Origin: Cellulomonas humilata | Lineage (GTDB): Bacteria; Actinomycetota; Actinomycetes; Actinomycetales; Cellulomonadaceae | DNA length: 64,000 bases | Assembly (NCBI RefSeq): GCF_013359775.1 | Contig: NZ_JABMCI010000043.1 | Span: 1 to 64,000 of the forward strand | Reading direction: 5' to 3' | Part shown: positions 9,497 through 18,556 of the stretch, one piece after another | How the letters are laid out: each line of letters opens with the position of its first letter | Numbering within the stretch: position 1 is the first letter of the stretch | Made by a program: the position numbers and the translations under genes | The notes under the pieces: model-generated | Told to the model about the DNA's origin: nothing | Databases searched by the model: none | What the model saw: only the letters and a program-made list of their open reading frames with translations

Positions 9497-10209
9497 GCGA
9501 CAGCCCGATCCGCGTCGCCCTCGTGGACGACCAGCAGCTGGTGCGGGCCGGGTTCCGGATGGTCATCGACTCGCAGGCCGACCTCGAGGTCGTGCTCGAG
9601 GCCGGCGACGGGGCGCAGGCGGTGCGGGCCCTCGACCCCGCGGCACGGACGGCCACCGGTCCGGTGGACGTGGTGCTCATGGACGTCCGGATGCCCACCA
9701 TGGACGGCCTCACGGCGACCGCGCAGATCACCGCGCGCGCCACCGACGACGCCCCGGCGCCCCGCGTGATCGTGCTGACCACCTTCGACCTCGACGAGTA
9801 CGTGCTGTCGGCGATCCGGGCGGGCGCCAGCGGGTTCCTGCTCAAGGACGCGCCCCCGGAGGAGATGCTCGCCGCCATCCGCACCGTGCACCGCGGGGAC
9901 GCCGTCATCGCCCCGTCCAGCACCAAGCGGCTGCTGGAGCACCTGGTCACCGCGCTGCCCCCCGACGAGCCGGGCACGCCGACGGACCCCGCCCGGCTCG
10001 CCGTGGCCGACCTCACCGACCGCGAGCGCGAGGTGCTGGTGCTGATGGCGCGTGGCCGGTCGAACACCGAGATCGGCTCCGACCTGTTCGTCGCGGAGGC
10101 CACCGTCAAGACGCACGTGGGCCGCATCCTCGCCAAGCTGCACGCCCGGGACCGGGTGCAGGCCGTCGTCGTCGCGTACGAGACCGGTCTGGTGCGGCCG
10201 GGGTCCTGA
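9493..10209 (+). CDS. NarL/LuxR-family response regulator
   Basis: A 238-residue two-domain regulator. The receiver domain has the acidic VDD and phosphoacceptor Asp64 in LMDVRMPTMDG. The C-terminal LuxR helix-turn-helix is LTDREREVLVLMARGRSN...TVKTHVGRILAKL. It is translationally coupled to the kinase through an ATGA overlap. An ABC exporter operon starts about 100 bp downstream on the same strand. This kinase/regulator/ABC order is common in actinobacteria, where the regulator controls the transporter; control of this one is inference from position. Confidence 0.95.
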   Translation: MSDSPIRVALVDDQQLVRAGFRMVIDSQADLEVVLEAGDGAQAVRALDPAARTATGPVDVVLMDVRMPTMDGLTATAQITARATDDAPAPRVIVLTTFDLDEYVLSAIRAGASGFLLKDAPPEEMLAAIRTVHRGDAVIAPSSTKRLLEHLVTALPPDEPGTPTDPARLAVADLTDREREVLVLMARGRSNTEIGSDLFVAEATVKTHVGRILAKLHARDRVQAVVVAYETGLVRPGS

Positions 10210-10312
10210 TCGGCCCACGGGATGACGGACGACCACACCAGGGCCTGATGCGCCGGGCCGGGGCGGCTCCGTAGCGTCGAGAGCGTCATCACCGCCCCCG
10301 AAGGAGCCCCCC

Positions 10313-11104
10313 GTGGACACCACCGTCTTCCGCCCGCTGGACACCCCGCCGCACCCCCCGGCCACCGTGGCGGTCAGCGCCCGGTCGCTGACCAAGGTCT
10401 ACGGGAAGGGTGCCGCCGAGGTCCGGGCGCTCGACGGTGTCGACGTCGACTTCGCGGCGGGTGCCTTCACGGCGATCATGGGGCCGTCCGGCTCCGGCAA
10501 GTCGACGCTCATGCATGTCCTCGCGGGACTGGACGGGGCCACCGCGGGCACCGCCCGGCTCGGCGCCACGGAGATCACGTCCCTCGACGACACCGCGCTG
10601 ACGCGCCTGCGCCGCGACCGCGTCGGGTTCGTGTTCCAGAGCTTCAACCTGCTGCCCATGTTCACGGCCGAGCAGAACATCCTGCTGCCGCTCGAGCTGG
10701 CCGGGTCGGCGGTGGACCAGGAGTGGTTCGACACCCTGGTGTCCACGCTCGGGCTGGGTCAGCGGCTGACGCACCGGCCCTCCGAGCTGTCCGGTGGGCA
10801 GCAGCAGCGCGTGGCCATCGCCCGCGCGCTCATCGCCAGGCCGGAGGTCGTCTTCGCCGACGAGCCGACGGGCAACCTCGACTCCCGCTCGGGCGCGGAG
10901 GTGCTGAGCTTCCTGCGGCGCTCGGTCCGGGAGCTGGGCCGCACGATCATCATGGTCACGCACGACCCGACGGCTGCCGCGTACGCGGACCGGGTGGTCC
11001 TGCTCGCCGACGGACGGATCGCGGGCGACATCGCGGACCCGACCCCGGAGTCCGTCCTCACCGGCCTCGAGGCCCTCCGCGCGCTCGACCAGGCGGCCCT
11101 CTGA
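10313..11104 (+). CDS. MacB/LolD-like ABC transporter ATP-binding protein
   Basis: A 263-residue ATPase of the MacB/LolD/FtsE class that pairs with FtsX-like permeases to act on envelope lipids, peptides or drugs rather than to import. Walker A is GPSGSGKST (residues 57-65), the signature is LSGGQQQRVAIARAL (about 159 on), Walker B is VVFADEPTGNLD, and the switch His lies in MVTHDPTAA. An N-terminal extension of about 20 residues is unremarkable. A GAAGGAG Shine-Dalgarno precedes the GTG. Its TGA overlaps the permease ATG by one base, so the two subunits are coupled. Confidence 0.95.
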   Translation: MDTTVFRPLDTPPHPPATVAVSARSLTKVYGKGAAEVRALDGVDVDFAAGAFTAIMGPSGSGKSTLMHVLAGLDGATAGTARLGATEITSLDDTALTRLRRDRVGFVFQSFNLLPMFTAEQNILLPLELAGSAVDQEWFDTLVSTLGLGQRLTHRPSELSGGQQQRVAIARALIARPEVVFADEPTGNLDSRSGAEVLSFLRRSVRELGRTIIMVTHDPTAAAYADRVVLLADGRIAGDIADPTPESVLTGLEALRALDQAAL

Positions 11105-13695
11105 TGCTGCGACTCACCCTGGCGCAGATGCGCCGCAGCCTCGGTCGCCTGACCGCCGCCGCGGTCGCGATCGCCATCGGCACCGCCTTCCTGGCCACCA
11201 CCCTGCTCGCCGGCAACGTCATGACCCGCACCGGCTACGACGCGGTCACGGCGACCTACGCGGACGCCGACATCGTGGTGAGCGGCGAGGTCACGCAGGC
11301 CGAGCTGGAGGACGTGCGCGCCCTCCCCGACGTCCAGGCCGCCGACGTGCTCGCCCCGACCGGCATCGAGATCCGCAAGGGCGGCACCAGCCGCTGGGAG
11401 CTCGTGCTGGCCACCACCGACGACCCGCGGCTGAGCTCGCTCGCGGTCGACGACGGTACCGTGCCGTCCGGCACCGGCGAGATCGCGCTGCCTGCCGCGA
11501 CGGCGAAGGCCCTCGGGGTCGACGTCGGCGACACGGTGCAGGTCCGGTGGACCACGGCCGTGCCGGTCGACGACCCCACGGCGGGCACTGACGAGTCGGC
11601 CGCGCCCCAGGAGGCCTGGGAGACCGTCGACGACGACGTGCTGGTGACCGGCATCGCCGCGGACCCGTCGAGCGCGTGGTCGCAGGCCGGTGGCGCGGGG
11701 CTGGTGACCACCGACGACCTCCTGCGCTGGACCGGCGTCGAGTCCCTCACGGAGCTGGGCTCGGACGTCCTCGTGGTCGCACGCCCCGGTGTCGGCGCCG
11801 ACGCGCTGCGCGACGCGGTCGCACCCGTGGTGCCGGGGTCCGAGGTGCTGACCAAGGACCAGGCGGCCGCGGAGGCGGTCTCGGAGTTCTCGAACGGCGG
11901 GAACGTCCTGGTCACGATCGTGCTGGGGTTCGCCTCCGTCGCGCTGCTCGTCGCCGCGCTGGTCATCGCCAACACGTTCCAGGTGCTCGTCGCGCAGCGC
12001 ACCCGCACGCTGGCCCTCCTGCGCTGCGTCGGTGCGGGCAAGGGGCAGCTGCGCCGCTCCGTGCTGACGGAGGCGGCGATCCTCGGGTCGGCCGCGTCCG
12101 TGGTCGGACTCGTCTTCGGCCTGGTCCTCGGGCAGACGGCGCTGATCGTCCTGGGCCGGCTGGACCTCGGCGTGCCGCTGCCGAGCACCATCCAGGTCAC
12201 GCTCCCCGTGGTGCTGGTGCCGCTCCTCGTGGGCACCGTGGTCACGGTGCTCGCCTCGCTGGTGCCGGCGCGCGAGGCGACCCGCGTGTCGCCGATCGCC
12301 GCCCTGCGCCCCGCGGACGCCCCCGCCGTCGGCGCCCGCGGAGGACGCGTGCGGCTCGTCGCGTCGATCCTGCTCATGCTCGGGGGCGTCGGCGTCCTGC
12401 TGCTCTCCACGGCGCTGGCCAGCGCCGGTGGTGCCGATCCCACACTCATGCTCGGCGTCGCGGTGCTCGCCGGGGCGCTGTCGTTCGTCGGGCTCCTGCT
12501 CGGGGCCGTGTTCTGGGTGCCGAAGGTGGTCGCGTTCGCCGGGCGGCTGCTCGCGCGGACGGGCACCAGCGCCCGCCTCGCGGCAGCCAACACGGTGCGC
12601 AACCCGCGCCGGACGGCCGCGACGAGCGCCGCCCTGCTGATCGGCGTCACCCTCGTGGCGATGATGAGCACCGGCGCCGCGAGCGCGCGTGTGTCGCTGG
12701 CGCAGGAGCTGGACGAGCACTTCCCCGTGGACCTGATGGTCGACGGCTCGGTCCAGGGCGACGACCCGACCCTGCCGTCCGACGTCACCGACGCGGTGGT
12801 CGGCGTCGCGGGCGTGGACACGGTGCTCGAGATGCGCACCGCCTGGGTCCCGCTGAAGGACGACACCTGGGTCATGGTGGCCGCACCCGCCGACGGTGCA
12901 GCCACGGACGTGCTGCGCGACCCGCGCACCGCCGACGACCTCGCGGACGGCACGCTGCTCCTGCCGAAGGTCTACGCGGACCGCGCCTCGGACGAGAGCC
13001 TCCCGGTGGCCGCGTACACGACCGCTCTCGACACCTCCGAGCCCGCACCGGGCGGGGGCGAGGTCCCGCTCCAGCCGGTGGCGAGCGACCTGGGCGGGAT
13101 CTACGCGCTCGTCACGCCGGCCACCCTCGACGCGCTGGCGCCGAGCGCGCCCGTGTCGATGCTGTGGGTGGCGCTCGACCCCGACGCGGACGCGGCGCTC
13201 GTGCTCCAGGAGGTCCGGTCGGCCCTGCCCGACACCCCGGCGGAGGTGAGCAGCGCCGGGGCACAGCGGGCCAGCGACGAGGCGGTCATCGACTCGCTCC
13301 TCGCCGTGGTGGTGGGGCTGCTGGGCGTCGCCGTCGTGATCGCGCTGATCGGCGTCGCGAACACGCTCTCGCTCTCGGTCCTGGAGCGGCGCCGCGAGTC
13401 CGCGACGCTGCGGGCGATCGGGCTGTCGCGACGCCAGCTGCGCTGGATGCTCGCGGTCGAGGGGATGCTCATCGCGGGCGTCGGCGCGGTGCTCGGTGCC
13501 GGGCTCGGGCTCCTGTACGGCTGGGCCGGTGCCGTCGTGGTGTTCGGTGAGGTCGGTGACGTGGTCCTGGTGGTCCCCTGGTCGCACCTCGCACTGCTGC
13601 TGGTGGTCGCGCTGGGCGCGGGGCTGCTCGCCTCGGTGCTGCCGGGCCGGGCGGCCGCCCGGACCTCGCCGGTCGCGGCCCTCGCGGTCGACTGA
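11104..13695 (+). CDS. FtsX-like ABC transporter permease (two FtsX domains)
   Basis: An 863-residue permease made of two tandem MacB/FtsX units. Each has a membrane helix, a large extracellular domain and three further helices. The FtsX core appears twice: near VALLVAALVIANTFQVLVAQRTRTLALLR and again near VVIALIGVANTLSLSVLERRRE. A lone ATPase partner lies immediately upstream (ATG overlaps its stop). Homologues export lipids, peptides or antibiotics or sense envelope stress. The substrate cannot be read from sequence, but the adjacent NarL-type two-component system suggests an envelope-stress or resistance role. Confidence 0.92.
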   Translation: MLRLTLAQMRRSLGRLTAAAVAIAIGTAFLATTLLAGNVMTRTGYDAVTATYADADIVVSGEVTQAELEDVRALPDVQAADVLAPTGIEIRKGGTSRWELVLATTDDPRLSSLAVDDGTVPSGTGEIALPAATAKALGVDVGDTVQVRWTTAVPVDDPTAGTDESAAPQEAWETVDDDVLVTGIAADPSSAWSQAGGAGLVTTDDLLRWTGVESLTELGSDVLVVARPGVGADALRDAVAPVVPGSEVLTKDQAAAEAVSEFSNGGNVLVTIVLGFASVALLVAALVIANTFQVLVAQRTRTLALLRCVGAGKGQLRRSVLTEAAILGSAASVVGLVFGLVLGQTALIVLGRLDLGVPLPSTIQVTLPVVLVPLLVGTVVTVLASLVPAREATRVSPIAALRPADAPAVGARGGRVRLVASILLMLGGVGVLLLSTALASAGGADPTLMLGVAVLAGALSFVGLLLGAVFWVPKVVAFAGRLLARTGTSARLAAANTVRNPRRTAATSAALLIGVTLVAMMSTGAASARVSLAQELDEHFPVDLMVDGSVQGDDPTLPSDVTDAVVGVAGVDTVLEMRTAWVPLKDDTWVMVAAPADGAATDVLRDPRTADDLADGTLLLPKVYADRASDESLPVAAYTTALDTSEPAPGGGEVPLQPVASDLGGIYALVTPATLDALAPSAPVSMLWVALDPDADAALVLQEVRSALPDTPAEVSSAGAQRASDEAVIDSLLAVVVGLLGVAVVIALIGVANTLSLSVLERRRESATLRAIGLSRRQLRWMLAVEGMLIAGVGAVLGAGLGLLYGWAGAVVVFGEVGDVVLVVPWSHLALLLVVALGAGLLASVLPGRAAARTSPVAALAVD

Positions 13696-13709
13696 CCTGC
13701 TCGCCCGCG

Positions 13710-13734
13710 GGCCCACCGAGATGACCGGTGGGCC
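13710..13734 (+). terminator. Hairpin terminator after the ABC exporter
   Basis: A perfect 9-bp GC-rich inverted repeat (GGCCCACCG/CGGTGGGCC) with a 7-nt loop starts 15 bp past the permease stop. There is no strong U-tract, as is usual at this GC content. Confidence 0.55.
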
Positions 13735-13808
13735 TGTGGGCGGCGTGGCGCGTCCCGGGCGCGGGGCCGACGCCGCCCGTGCGGCGGGGCGCGCGACAGG
13801 GTCGTGCC

Positions 13809-16800
13809 GTGCGGTTCACCTTGCTCCACCCCGACCCCGCCCGCGGTCCGGGGCTCCAGACCACCGACGTCGAGGCGGACGTCGGCACCGCCCTATCGGC
13901 GCTGCGGCCCGCGCTCGCCCGGGTGAGCGGCTACCCGGGGTGGGCCAGCACCGGGGTGCGCCCCGCGGTCGCGGCCGCCGTGCTCGACGACCACCACACC
14001 GTCGGGCAGCCGCCGCTGGTCGAGGGGTGCGTGCTGCGGGCGGAGCCGGGGCCGCGCACGACGGTCGACGTCGCCGTGGCATCCGCGTGGCACGTGGCGG
14101 TCACGGCGGGTCCCGACAGCGGCGGCGTCGTCGCGGTACCGGTGGACGCGGCCATGACGGTCGGCCCCGCGGGCTCCTGCCTTGCCGTGCACGACGACAC
14201 GTTCCCGGCCGTGCAGGTCCGGCACCGGCGCGGGCGGGTGCAGCTGCGGACGGGGCTCCTGTGGCGGCGGTGGCGGACCGAGCGGCCCCGCCGGGTCGGG
14301 GCGTCGACCGTCGTCCTGCGCGCCGCCCCGGACAGCTCACCCGGGAGCCGACCGGCCGAGCCGGTCCCGGCCGCGCGCCCGGCCACCTGGCTCACCCCGC
14401 TGGTCGGCTCCGTGGCCCTGGCGGTGGCGCTCCGGCAACCCCTCCTCGCGCTCGCGGGCCTCGCGGTGCCCCTCGTCGGTCTGGGCGCTGCCGGGGTCAC
14501 CCGGTTCCGGCGGCGGCACGGCGCGGGGGACGACGAGTCGGTGCGGGACCCGGCCGCACTGGTGGCCGCGACCGTCCGGGCCGCCCTGACCGGCAGCGAT
14601 CCCGCCACGCTCGACCAGCCCTGGGACGCCGGCGGCTCGTTGGCGGTGGTCGGTCCACGAGCGCTGGTCCTGCCCGTGGCCCGAGCCGTGGTCCTCGGCA
14701 CGCTCGGCACCCATCTGATCGGGACGCTCGCGGTCCGCACCCGGCACGACACCGACTGGTCGTGGTGCGTCTGGGTGACCGCGGCCGACGCCCCGCTCCC
14801 CCACGGGCCGCACGAGGCACTCGTCGTCGCGGACCAGCCCACCGACCCGGCCGCGCTCGCCCGGTGGCGTGCGTCCGCGCCGCCCGCGCACCGCCTGCTC
14901 GTCGTCGCCGGCTCCGCAGCCGAGGTCCCTGCGTGGTGCCGCGCCCGGCTGGAGGTGGGCCTGCGGTCGGTCCGGCTGCGCGACGCGTCGGGCACGGTCC
15001 GGGACGTCCCTCGGCACACGCTGACCGCGCAGCGCGCGCTCGACCAGGTGCGCGCCGCCGTCGCCGTCCGGGCGGCCACCGATCCGGTGGGCACCGGCGC
15101 TGCGCTCCCGCCGCGGGCGTCGTTGGCCGCGCTCGACGGGATCCCGGCGCCCGACCGGGTGTCCGCCGTGTGGGCGGTGCCCCGCTCCGGGCTCGTCGCG
15201 GCGCTGGGCGTCGGTGCGGGAGGGCGCACCGTCGCGGTGGACCTCGTCGCCGACGGGCCGCACGTGCTGGTCGCGGGCACCACGGGCGCCGGGAAGTCGG
15301 AGCTGCTCACCACCCTGGTCCTGGCCCTCGCCCTGACGCACCCGCCCGACCGGCTGGCGATCCTGCTGGTCGACTTCAAGGGCGGGACGGGTCTCGGGCC
15401 GGTGTCGGGGCTGCCGCACGTGCTGGAGCACGTGACGGACCTGGACGCGGCGCACGCACGGCGGGTCCTCACCGCGCTCCGCGCCGAGCTGCGTCGCCGC
15501 GAGCACGCCCTGGCCGCGGAGGGAGCCCGTGACCTCGCCGAGCTGGATCCCGCGGCTGCGGGCACACCGCCGCGCCTGCTCGTCGTCGTCGACGAGCTCC
15601 GCGCCCTGACCGAGGACGTCCCGGAGGCAGCAGCGGCTCTCACCCGGATCGCCGCACAGGGGCGCGCGCTCGGCGTCCACCTCGTGCTGGCCACCCAGCG
15701 TCCGGCGGGGGCCGTCGGAGCCGACCTGCGCGCGAACGTCGCGTTGCGCATCGCCCTGCGCGTGACGGACCAGGCCGACTCGACCGACGTGCTCGACGCG
15801 CCGGACGCCGCCCTCATCGACCCGGCGGTGCCGGGCCGCGCGTGGGTGCGCCGCGGGACGCGGTCCCTCGAGCCGGTGCAGGTCGCTCGCGCGGTCCTGG
15901 CGCCCGCCGCCCCGACCGTCCGGCCGGCCCGTCCGTGGTCGTCCGGTGGTGTCGGGTGGTCACCGGACCACCCAGCGGTGGCACAGCCGGTGGACGACCC
16001 CGTCGAGGTGTGGGTGCGGGCTGCCGTCGAGGCCTCGTCGGGTCGGCCACCGGGCGGCCGGTGCCCGTGGCTGCCGGCACTCCCACCGGTGGTCACGCGT
16101 GCGGACGTCCCGGACGGGCCCGGGCTCGCCCTGGGAGTCTCGGACCTCCCGGACGAGCAGCGCCGGGGTGCGGTGCGCTGGGACCCGTCCGCGGGGCCGC
16201 TCCTCGTCCTCGGCGGTCCGCGCTCGGGACGCACGACCGCCCTGCTCGCGGCGGGCCTGGAGGCGCTGGACCAGGGCTGGGAGCTCCACACGGTCGGCCT
16301 GCCTCCCGACGCCGTGCGCCGGCTCCGGGCAGGTGACCGGCAGGGCCGTCTGGGCAGCACTCTCCAGTCCGACGACCCGCGGTCGGTGGCCCGCCTGCTC
16401 GAGCTGGCTGTGGCGTCGGGACGGACGCGGGTGCTGGTCCTGGTCGACCGCCTCGACCTGCTCCTCGAGTCGCTCGGCGGGCTCGCGCGCGGCGCGGGCG
16501 CGGAGCGGCTGACCGCGCTCTGGCGGGGCAACGCCGGTGGTCCCGCCCTGGCAGCGGGTGCCGACGTCGGCGCGGCGGTGCTGCGGCACGCCGGCTCGTT
16601 CGCCCACCGGCTGGTGCTCCCGCTGCCGGACGCGACGCTCGACGCGCTGGCGGGCGTGCCCGGCGAGCTGGCGGGACGCCGCACCACCGCCGGTCGGGCG
16701 GTGCACGTGGACGCCGGCGGCGCGGAGCTGTGCCAGGTCGTCCTGCCTGAACCGGAGCACGAGCCCGACCGGTCCAGGGTCTCGCGGGACAGTGCCGTGC

Positions 16801-17429
16801 TGCTGGTGCGCAGCCTGCCCGACCGGGCGGAGCTGCCCGTCGGCACGGAGGCCCTGGACGGGCTCACCGTCCCGCTGGGACCGGGGGGTGATGACGGCGG
16901 GACCCTGCGGGCCGACCTCACGCACGGTCTCCTCGTGGCGGGTCCGCCCGGGTCGGGCCGCAGCACCGTCCTGGCGGTCGTCTCGCGCTCGCTCGTGCGG
17001 GCGGGGGTGCGGGTGGTCCGGCTCGTGGACCCCGCGGGCGTCGCCCCGCCTCCGCTGCCCGGCGTGCGGGACAGCGGACCGGGGGACGTCCTGTCGACGT
17101 GCGAGCGGGAGGGTGCGGCCGTGCTCCTGGTCGACGACCTGGACGAGCTGGAGCGCAGCCATCCCGGGCTGCTCGGCGCGGCGCTCACGCCGAGCCTCGT
17201 GGCCACCGTCACGTCGGCGTCCGCGGCGCAGGCGTTCCGGGGCACCGTCCCCGCGCTGCTCCGACGCCGCCGGGTGCTCGTGCTGGACCCGCACGACCCG
17301 GCGTCGGCCGAGCTGGTGGGTCCCCGTGCGCCCTGGTGCGTCGACCCCCTGCGCCGGCCCCCGGGCCGCGGCGTGCTGCTCACGGGACGGGACGCGGTCG
17401 TCGTGCAGGTCTACTCCGGTGCGTCCTGA
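13809..17429 (+). CDS. EssC/EccC-like multi-domain FtsK/SpoIIIE ATPase, no type VII partners seen
   Basis: A 1206-residue protein. The first 180 or so residues are a beta-rich, FHA-like cytoplasmic region. Two hydrophobic helices follow (about 192-230). ATPase domain 1 has Walker A AGTTGAGKSE (about 488), Walker B LLVVVDEL (about 590) and ATQRP. Domains 2 and 3 are shorter, with GGPRSGRTT (about 800) and GPPGSGRST (about 1043); LLVDDLDEL in domain 3 serves as Walker B. The order FHA-like, TM pair, three ATPases is that of type VII secretion motors. No WXG100, EccB/D/E or mycosin gene is present in this window. GTG 13809 is the first start that leaves a sensible N-terminus. The family is sure; a secretion role is inference. 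Confidence 0.85.
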   Translation: MRFTLLHPDPARGPGLQTTDVEADVGTALSALRPALARVSGYPGWASTGVRPAVAAAVLDDHHTVGQPPLVEGCVLRAEPGPRTTVDVAVASAWHVAVTAGPDSGGVVAVPVDAAMTVGPAGSCLAVHDDTFPAVQVRHRRGRVQLRTGLLWRRWRTERPRRVGASTVVLRAAPDSSPGSRPAEPVPAARPATWLTPLVGSVALAVALRQPLLALAGLAVPLVGLGAAGVTRFRRRHGAGDDESVRDPAALVAATVRAALTGSDPATLDQPWDAGGSLAVVGPRALVLPVARAVVLGTLGTHLIGTLAVRTRHDTDWSWCVWVTAADAPLPHGPHEALVVADQPTDPAALARWRASAPPAHRLLVVAGSAAEVPAWCRARLEVGLRSVRLRDASGTVRDVPRHTLTAQRALDQVRAAVAVRAATDPVGTGAALPPRASLAALDGIPAPDRVSAVWAVPRSGLVAALGVGAGGRTVAVDLVADGPHVLVAGTTGAGKSELLTTLVLALALTHPPDRLAILLVDFKGGTGLGPVSGLPHVLEHVTDLDAAHARRVLTALRAELRRREHALAAEGARDLAELDPAAAGTPPRLLVVVDELRALTEDVPEAAAALTRIAAQGRALGVHLVLATQRPAGAVGADLRANVALRIALRVTDQADSTDVLDAPDAALIDPAVPGRAWVRRGTRSLEPVQVARAVLAPAAPTVRPARPWSSGGVGWSPDHPAVAQPVDDPVEVWVRAAVEASSGRPPGGRCPWLPALPPVVTRADVPDGPGLALGVSDLPDEQRRGAVRWDPSAGPLLVLGGPRSGRTTALLAAGLEALDQGWELHTVGLPPDAVRRLRAGDRQGRLGSTLQSDDPRSVARLLELAVASGRTRVLVLVDRLDLLLESLGGLARGAGAERLTALWRGNAGGPALAAGADVGAAVLRHAGSFAHRLVLPLPDATLDALAGVPGELAGRRTTAGRAVHVDAGGAELCQVVLPEPEHEPDRSRVSRDSAVLLVRSLPDRAELPVGTEALDGLTVPLGPGGDDGGTLRADLTHGLLVAGPPGSGRSTVLAVVSRSLVRAGVRVVRLVDPAGVAPPPLPGVRDSGPGDVLSTCEREGAAVLLVDDLDELERSHPGLLGAALTPSLVATVTSASAAQAFRGTVPALLRRRRVLVLDPHDPASAELVGPRAPWCVDPLRRPPGRGVLLTGRDAVVVQVYSGAS

Positions 17430-17806
17430 CGTCGCGCCGTCACCGCGACAACGGCCGGCAGCAGGAGCCCGACGCCGACGGCGACCGCGACGACGAGCAC
17501 GAGGGCCGCCCAGACCGTCGGCTCCGCCCCGAGCCAGCCGACCGCCAGGACCACGAGCAGGATCTGCCACATGATCACCGGCGACCGCGCCCAGCGCCGG
17601 CCGCGCCACAGGCCACGGGCCGCCAGCAGGAGCAGCAGCGCGATCCCGATCCCGAAGGCCGCGAGGAAGAGGCTCGCACCTGCCATCGTCGCGGTGCCGC
17701 GTACGACGTCGGCGATCCAGGCCACCCCCAGCCCGAGGAAGGCAGCGGCCTCCAGGGTCAGCAGGAGGCAGACGACGAGCAGGGCGACGGGTCGGCGGTC
17801 GGTCAC
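17411..17806 (-). CDS. Small four-helix membrane protein of unknown function
   Basis: A 131-residue protein with four hydrophobic segments, a basic loop (LWRGRRWARSP) after the second, and a short charged tail. I recognise no family beyond a generic actinobacterial integral membrane protein. The GTG start lies 7 nt after a TAGGCT hexamer, so it is probably leaderless. Its 3' end overlaps the convergent ATPase gene by 19 bp. Codon use matches the neighbours. Confidence 0.75.
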   Translation of the reverse strand: MTDRRPVALLVVCLLLTLEAAAFLGLGVAWIADVVRGTATMAGASLFLAAFGIGIALLLLLAARGLWRGRRWARSPVIMWQILLVVLAVGWLGAEPTVWAALVLVVAVAVGVGLLLPAVVAVTARRQDAPE

Positions 17807-17916
17807 GTGCCCGAGCCTAGGCAGGTCGGCGGCGCGGGGCCGCCCCCATGTGCGCTGACCTGCACCGACGTGACGAAAGACCCATTACCACGTCCGGAGC
17901 GTGTCTCACGCCACGA

Positions 17917-17932
17917 CGTGACGCTGCTCACC
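17917..17932. promoter_or_regulatory. CRP-like palindrome upstream of whiB1
   Basis: CGTGA-N6-TCACC fits the actinobacterial CRP consensus TGTGA-N6-TCACA at eight of ten core positions. In mycobacteria whiB1 is a direct CRP target, which is the reason to note this site about 265 bp before the start. It is a pattern match only. Confidence 0.35.
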
Positions 17933-17952
17933 GCCTACGACTGGCGCGGCGA

Positions 17953-18017
17953 CACGGACTTATGTCCTACACCGGCCCTCACCTGCACCAATACGCGGGA
18001 GCGATGCTCACACAGTC
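17953..18017 (+). repeat. Imperfect intergenic repeat, copy 1 (whiB1 upstream)
   Basis: Shares with 20680-20742, in the same order, CACGGAC-NN-ATGTCC, then T(C/G)ACCTGCAC, then GGGA(G/T)CG and a CACAC-ending block. Spacing between the first two blocks is 26 versus 24 nt. The DNA is non-coding in both places. Confidence 0.6.
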
Positions 18018-18196
18018 CACCCACAGGTGTGACGAACGCCTCAGCCGTTATCGACGTGAAACCTTCCCGTAACTCTTGTGGACTTGCCATACCGGTGCGA
18101 GCCTTGATGCAGCAAGTCACCCACCCCCGATCTCATGTCCAGACTCGCGCGCCCTGACCCAGGGTGCCGTCTCGACGTGTGCCTAGGAGAGATCTG

Positions 18197-18445
18197 ATGG
18201 ATTGGCGCCACCGCGCAGCGTGTCTCGACGAGGACCCGGAGCTGTTCTTCCCCATCGGCAACACCGGTCCCGCGTTGCTCCAGATCGACGAGGCGAAGGC
18301 TGTCTGCCGCCGCTGCCCCGTCGTCGACACCTGCCTCAAGTGGGCGATCGAGACCGGCCAGGACGCCGGCGTGTGGGGCGGGCTCTCCGAGGACGAGCGC
18401 CGCGCCCTCAAGCGCCGCACCGCGCGCCAGCGCCGCGCCGGCTGA
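18197..18445 (+). CDS. whiB1: WhiB1-type iron-sulfur transcriptional regulator
   Basis: An 82-residue Wbl protein nearly collinear with mycobacterial WhiB1, an essential [4Fe-4S], nitric-oxide-sensitive regulator that binds the principal sigma factor. The four cluster cysteines are Cys9, Cys37, Cys40 (CRRC) and Cys46. The GVWGG turn is at residues 58-62 and the basic KRRTARQRR tail binds DNA. An upstream in-frame start would add 11 residues, but AGGAGA lies 6 nt before ATG 18197 and the protein then begins MDWRHRA as in orthologues. It is convergent with pdtaS, as in mycobacteria. Confidence 0.97.
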   Translation: MDWRHRAACLDEDPELFFPIGNTGPALLQIDEAKAVCRRCPVVDTCLKWAIETGQDAGVWGGLSEDERRALKRRTARQRRAG

Positions 18446-18463
18446 CCTCCCGCCGCCCCGCTA

Positions 18464-18494
18464 CGGCCCCGCCGCGCACCGCGCTGCGGGGCCG
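18464..18494 (+). terminator. Hairpin terminator after whiB1
   Basis: A 9-bp perfect stem (CGGCCCCGC/GCGGGGCCG) with a 13-nt loop, 18 bp past the whiB1 stop and between convergent genes. Confidence 0.5.
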
Positions 18495-18506
18495 AGCCAC
18501 GTCTGC

Positions 18507-18553
18507 GCCGGTCAGACGAGCCGGTCAGATGAGCCGGTCAGATGAGCCGGTCA
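18507..18553. repeat. Short tandem repeat, 13-bp unit x3 plus partial
   Basis: Three consecutive 13-bp units (GACGAGCCGGTCA, then GATGAGCCGGTCA twice) are preceded by a partial GCCGGTCA. They lie between the whiB1 terminator and the pdtaS stop codon. Confidence 0.85.
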
Positions 18554-18556
18554 GGG

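Larger units (their letters stand above)
17830..18196 (+). other. Long intergenic region upstream of whiB1
   Basis: No convincing gene; small open frames here have no codon bias. The region is noticeably less GC-rich than its surroundings. It holds a CRP-like palindrome, two TGACCTGCAC-type motifs, the first copy of an imperfect repeat shared with the cebE upstream region, and the whiB1 ribosome-binding site AGGAGA at 18185. Confidence 0.6.

Noticed and set aside
17848-18120. Small open frames in the region before whiB1
   Set aside because: They have no ribosome-binding sites, no third-position GC bias and no recognisable protein features.
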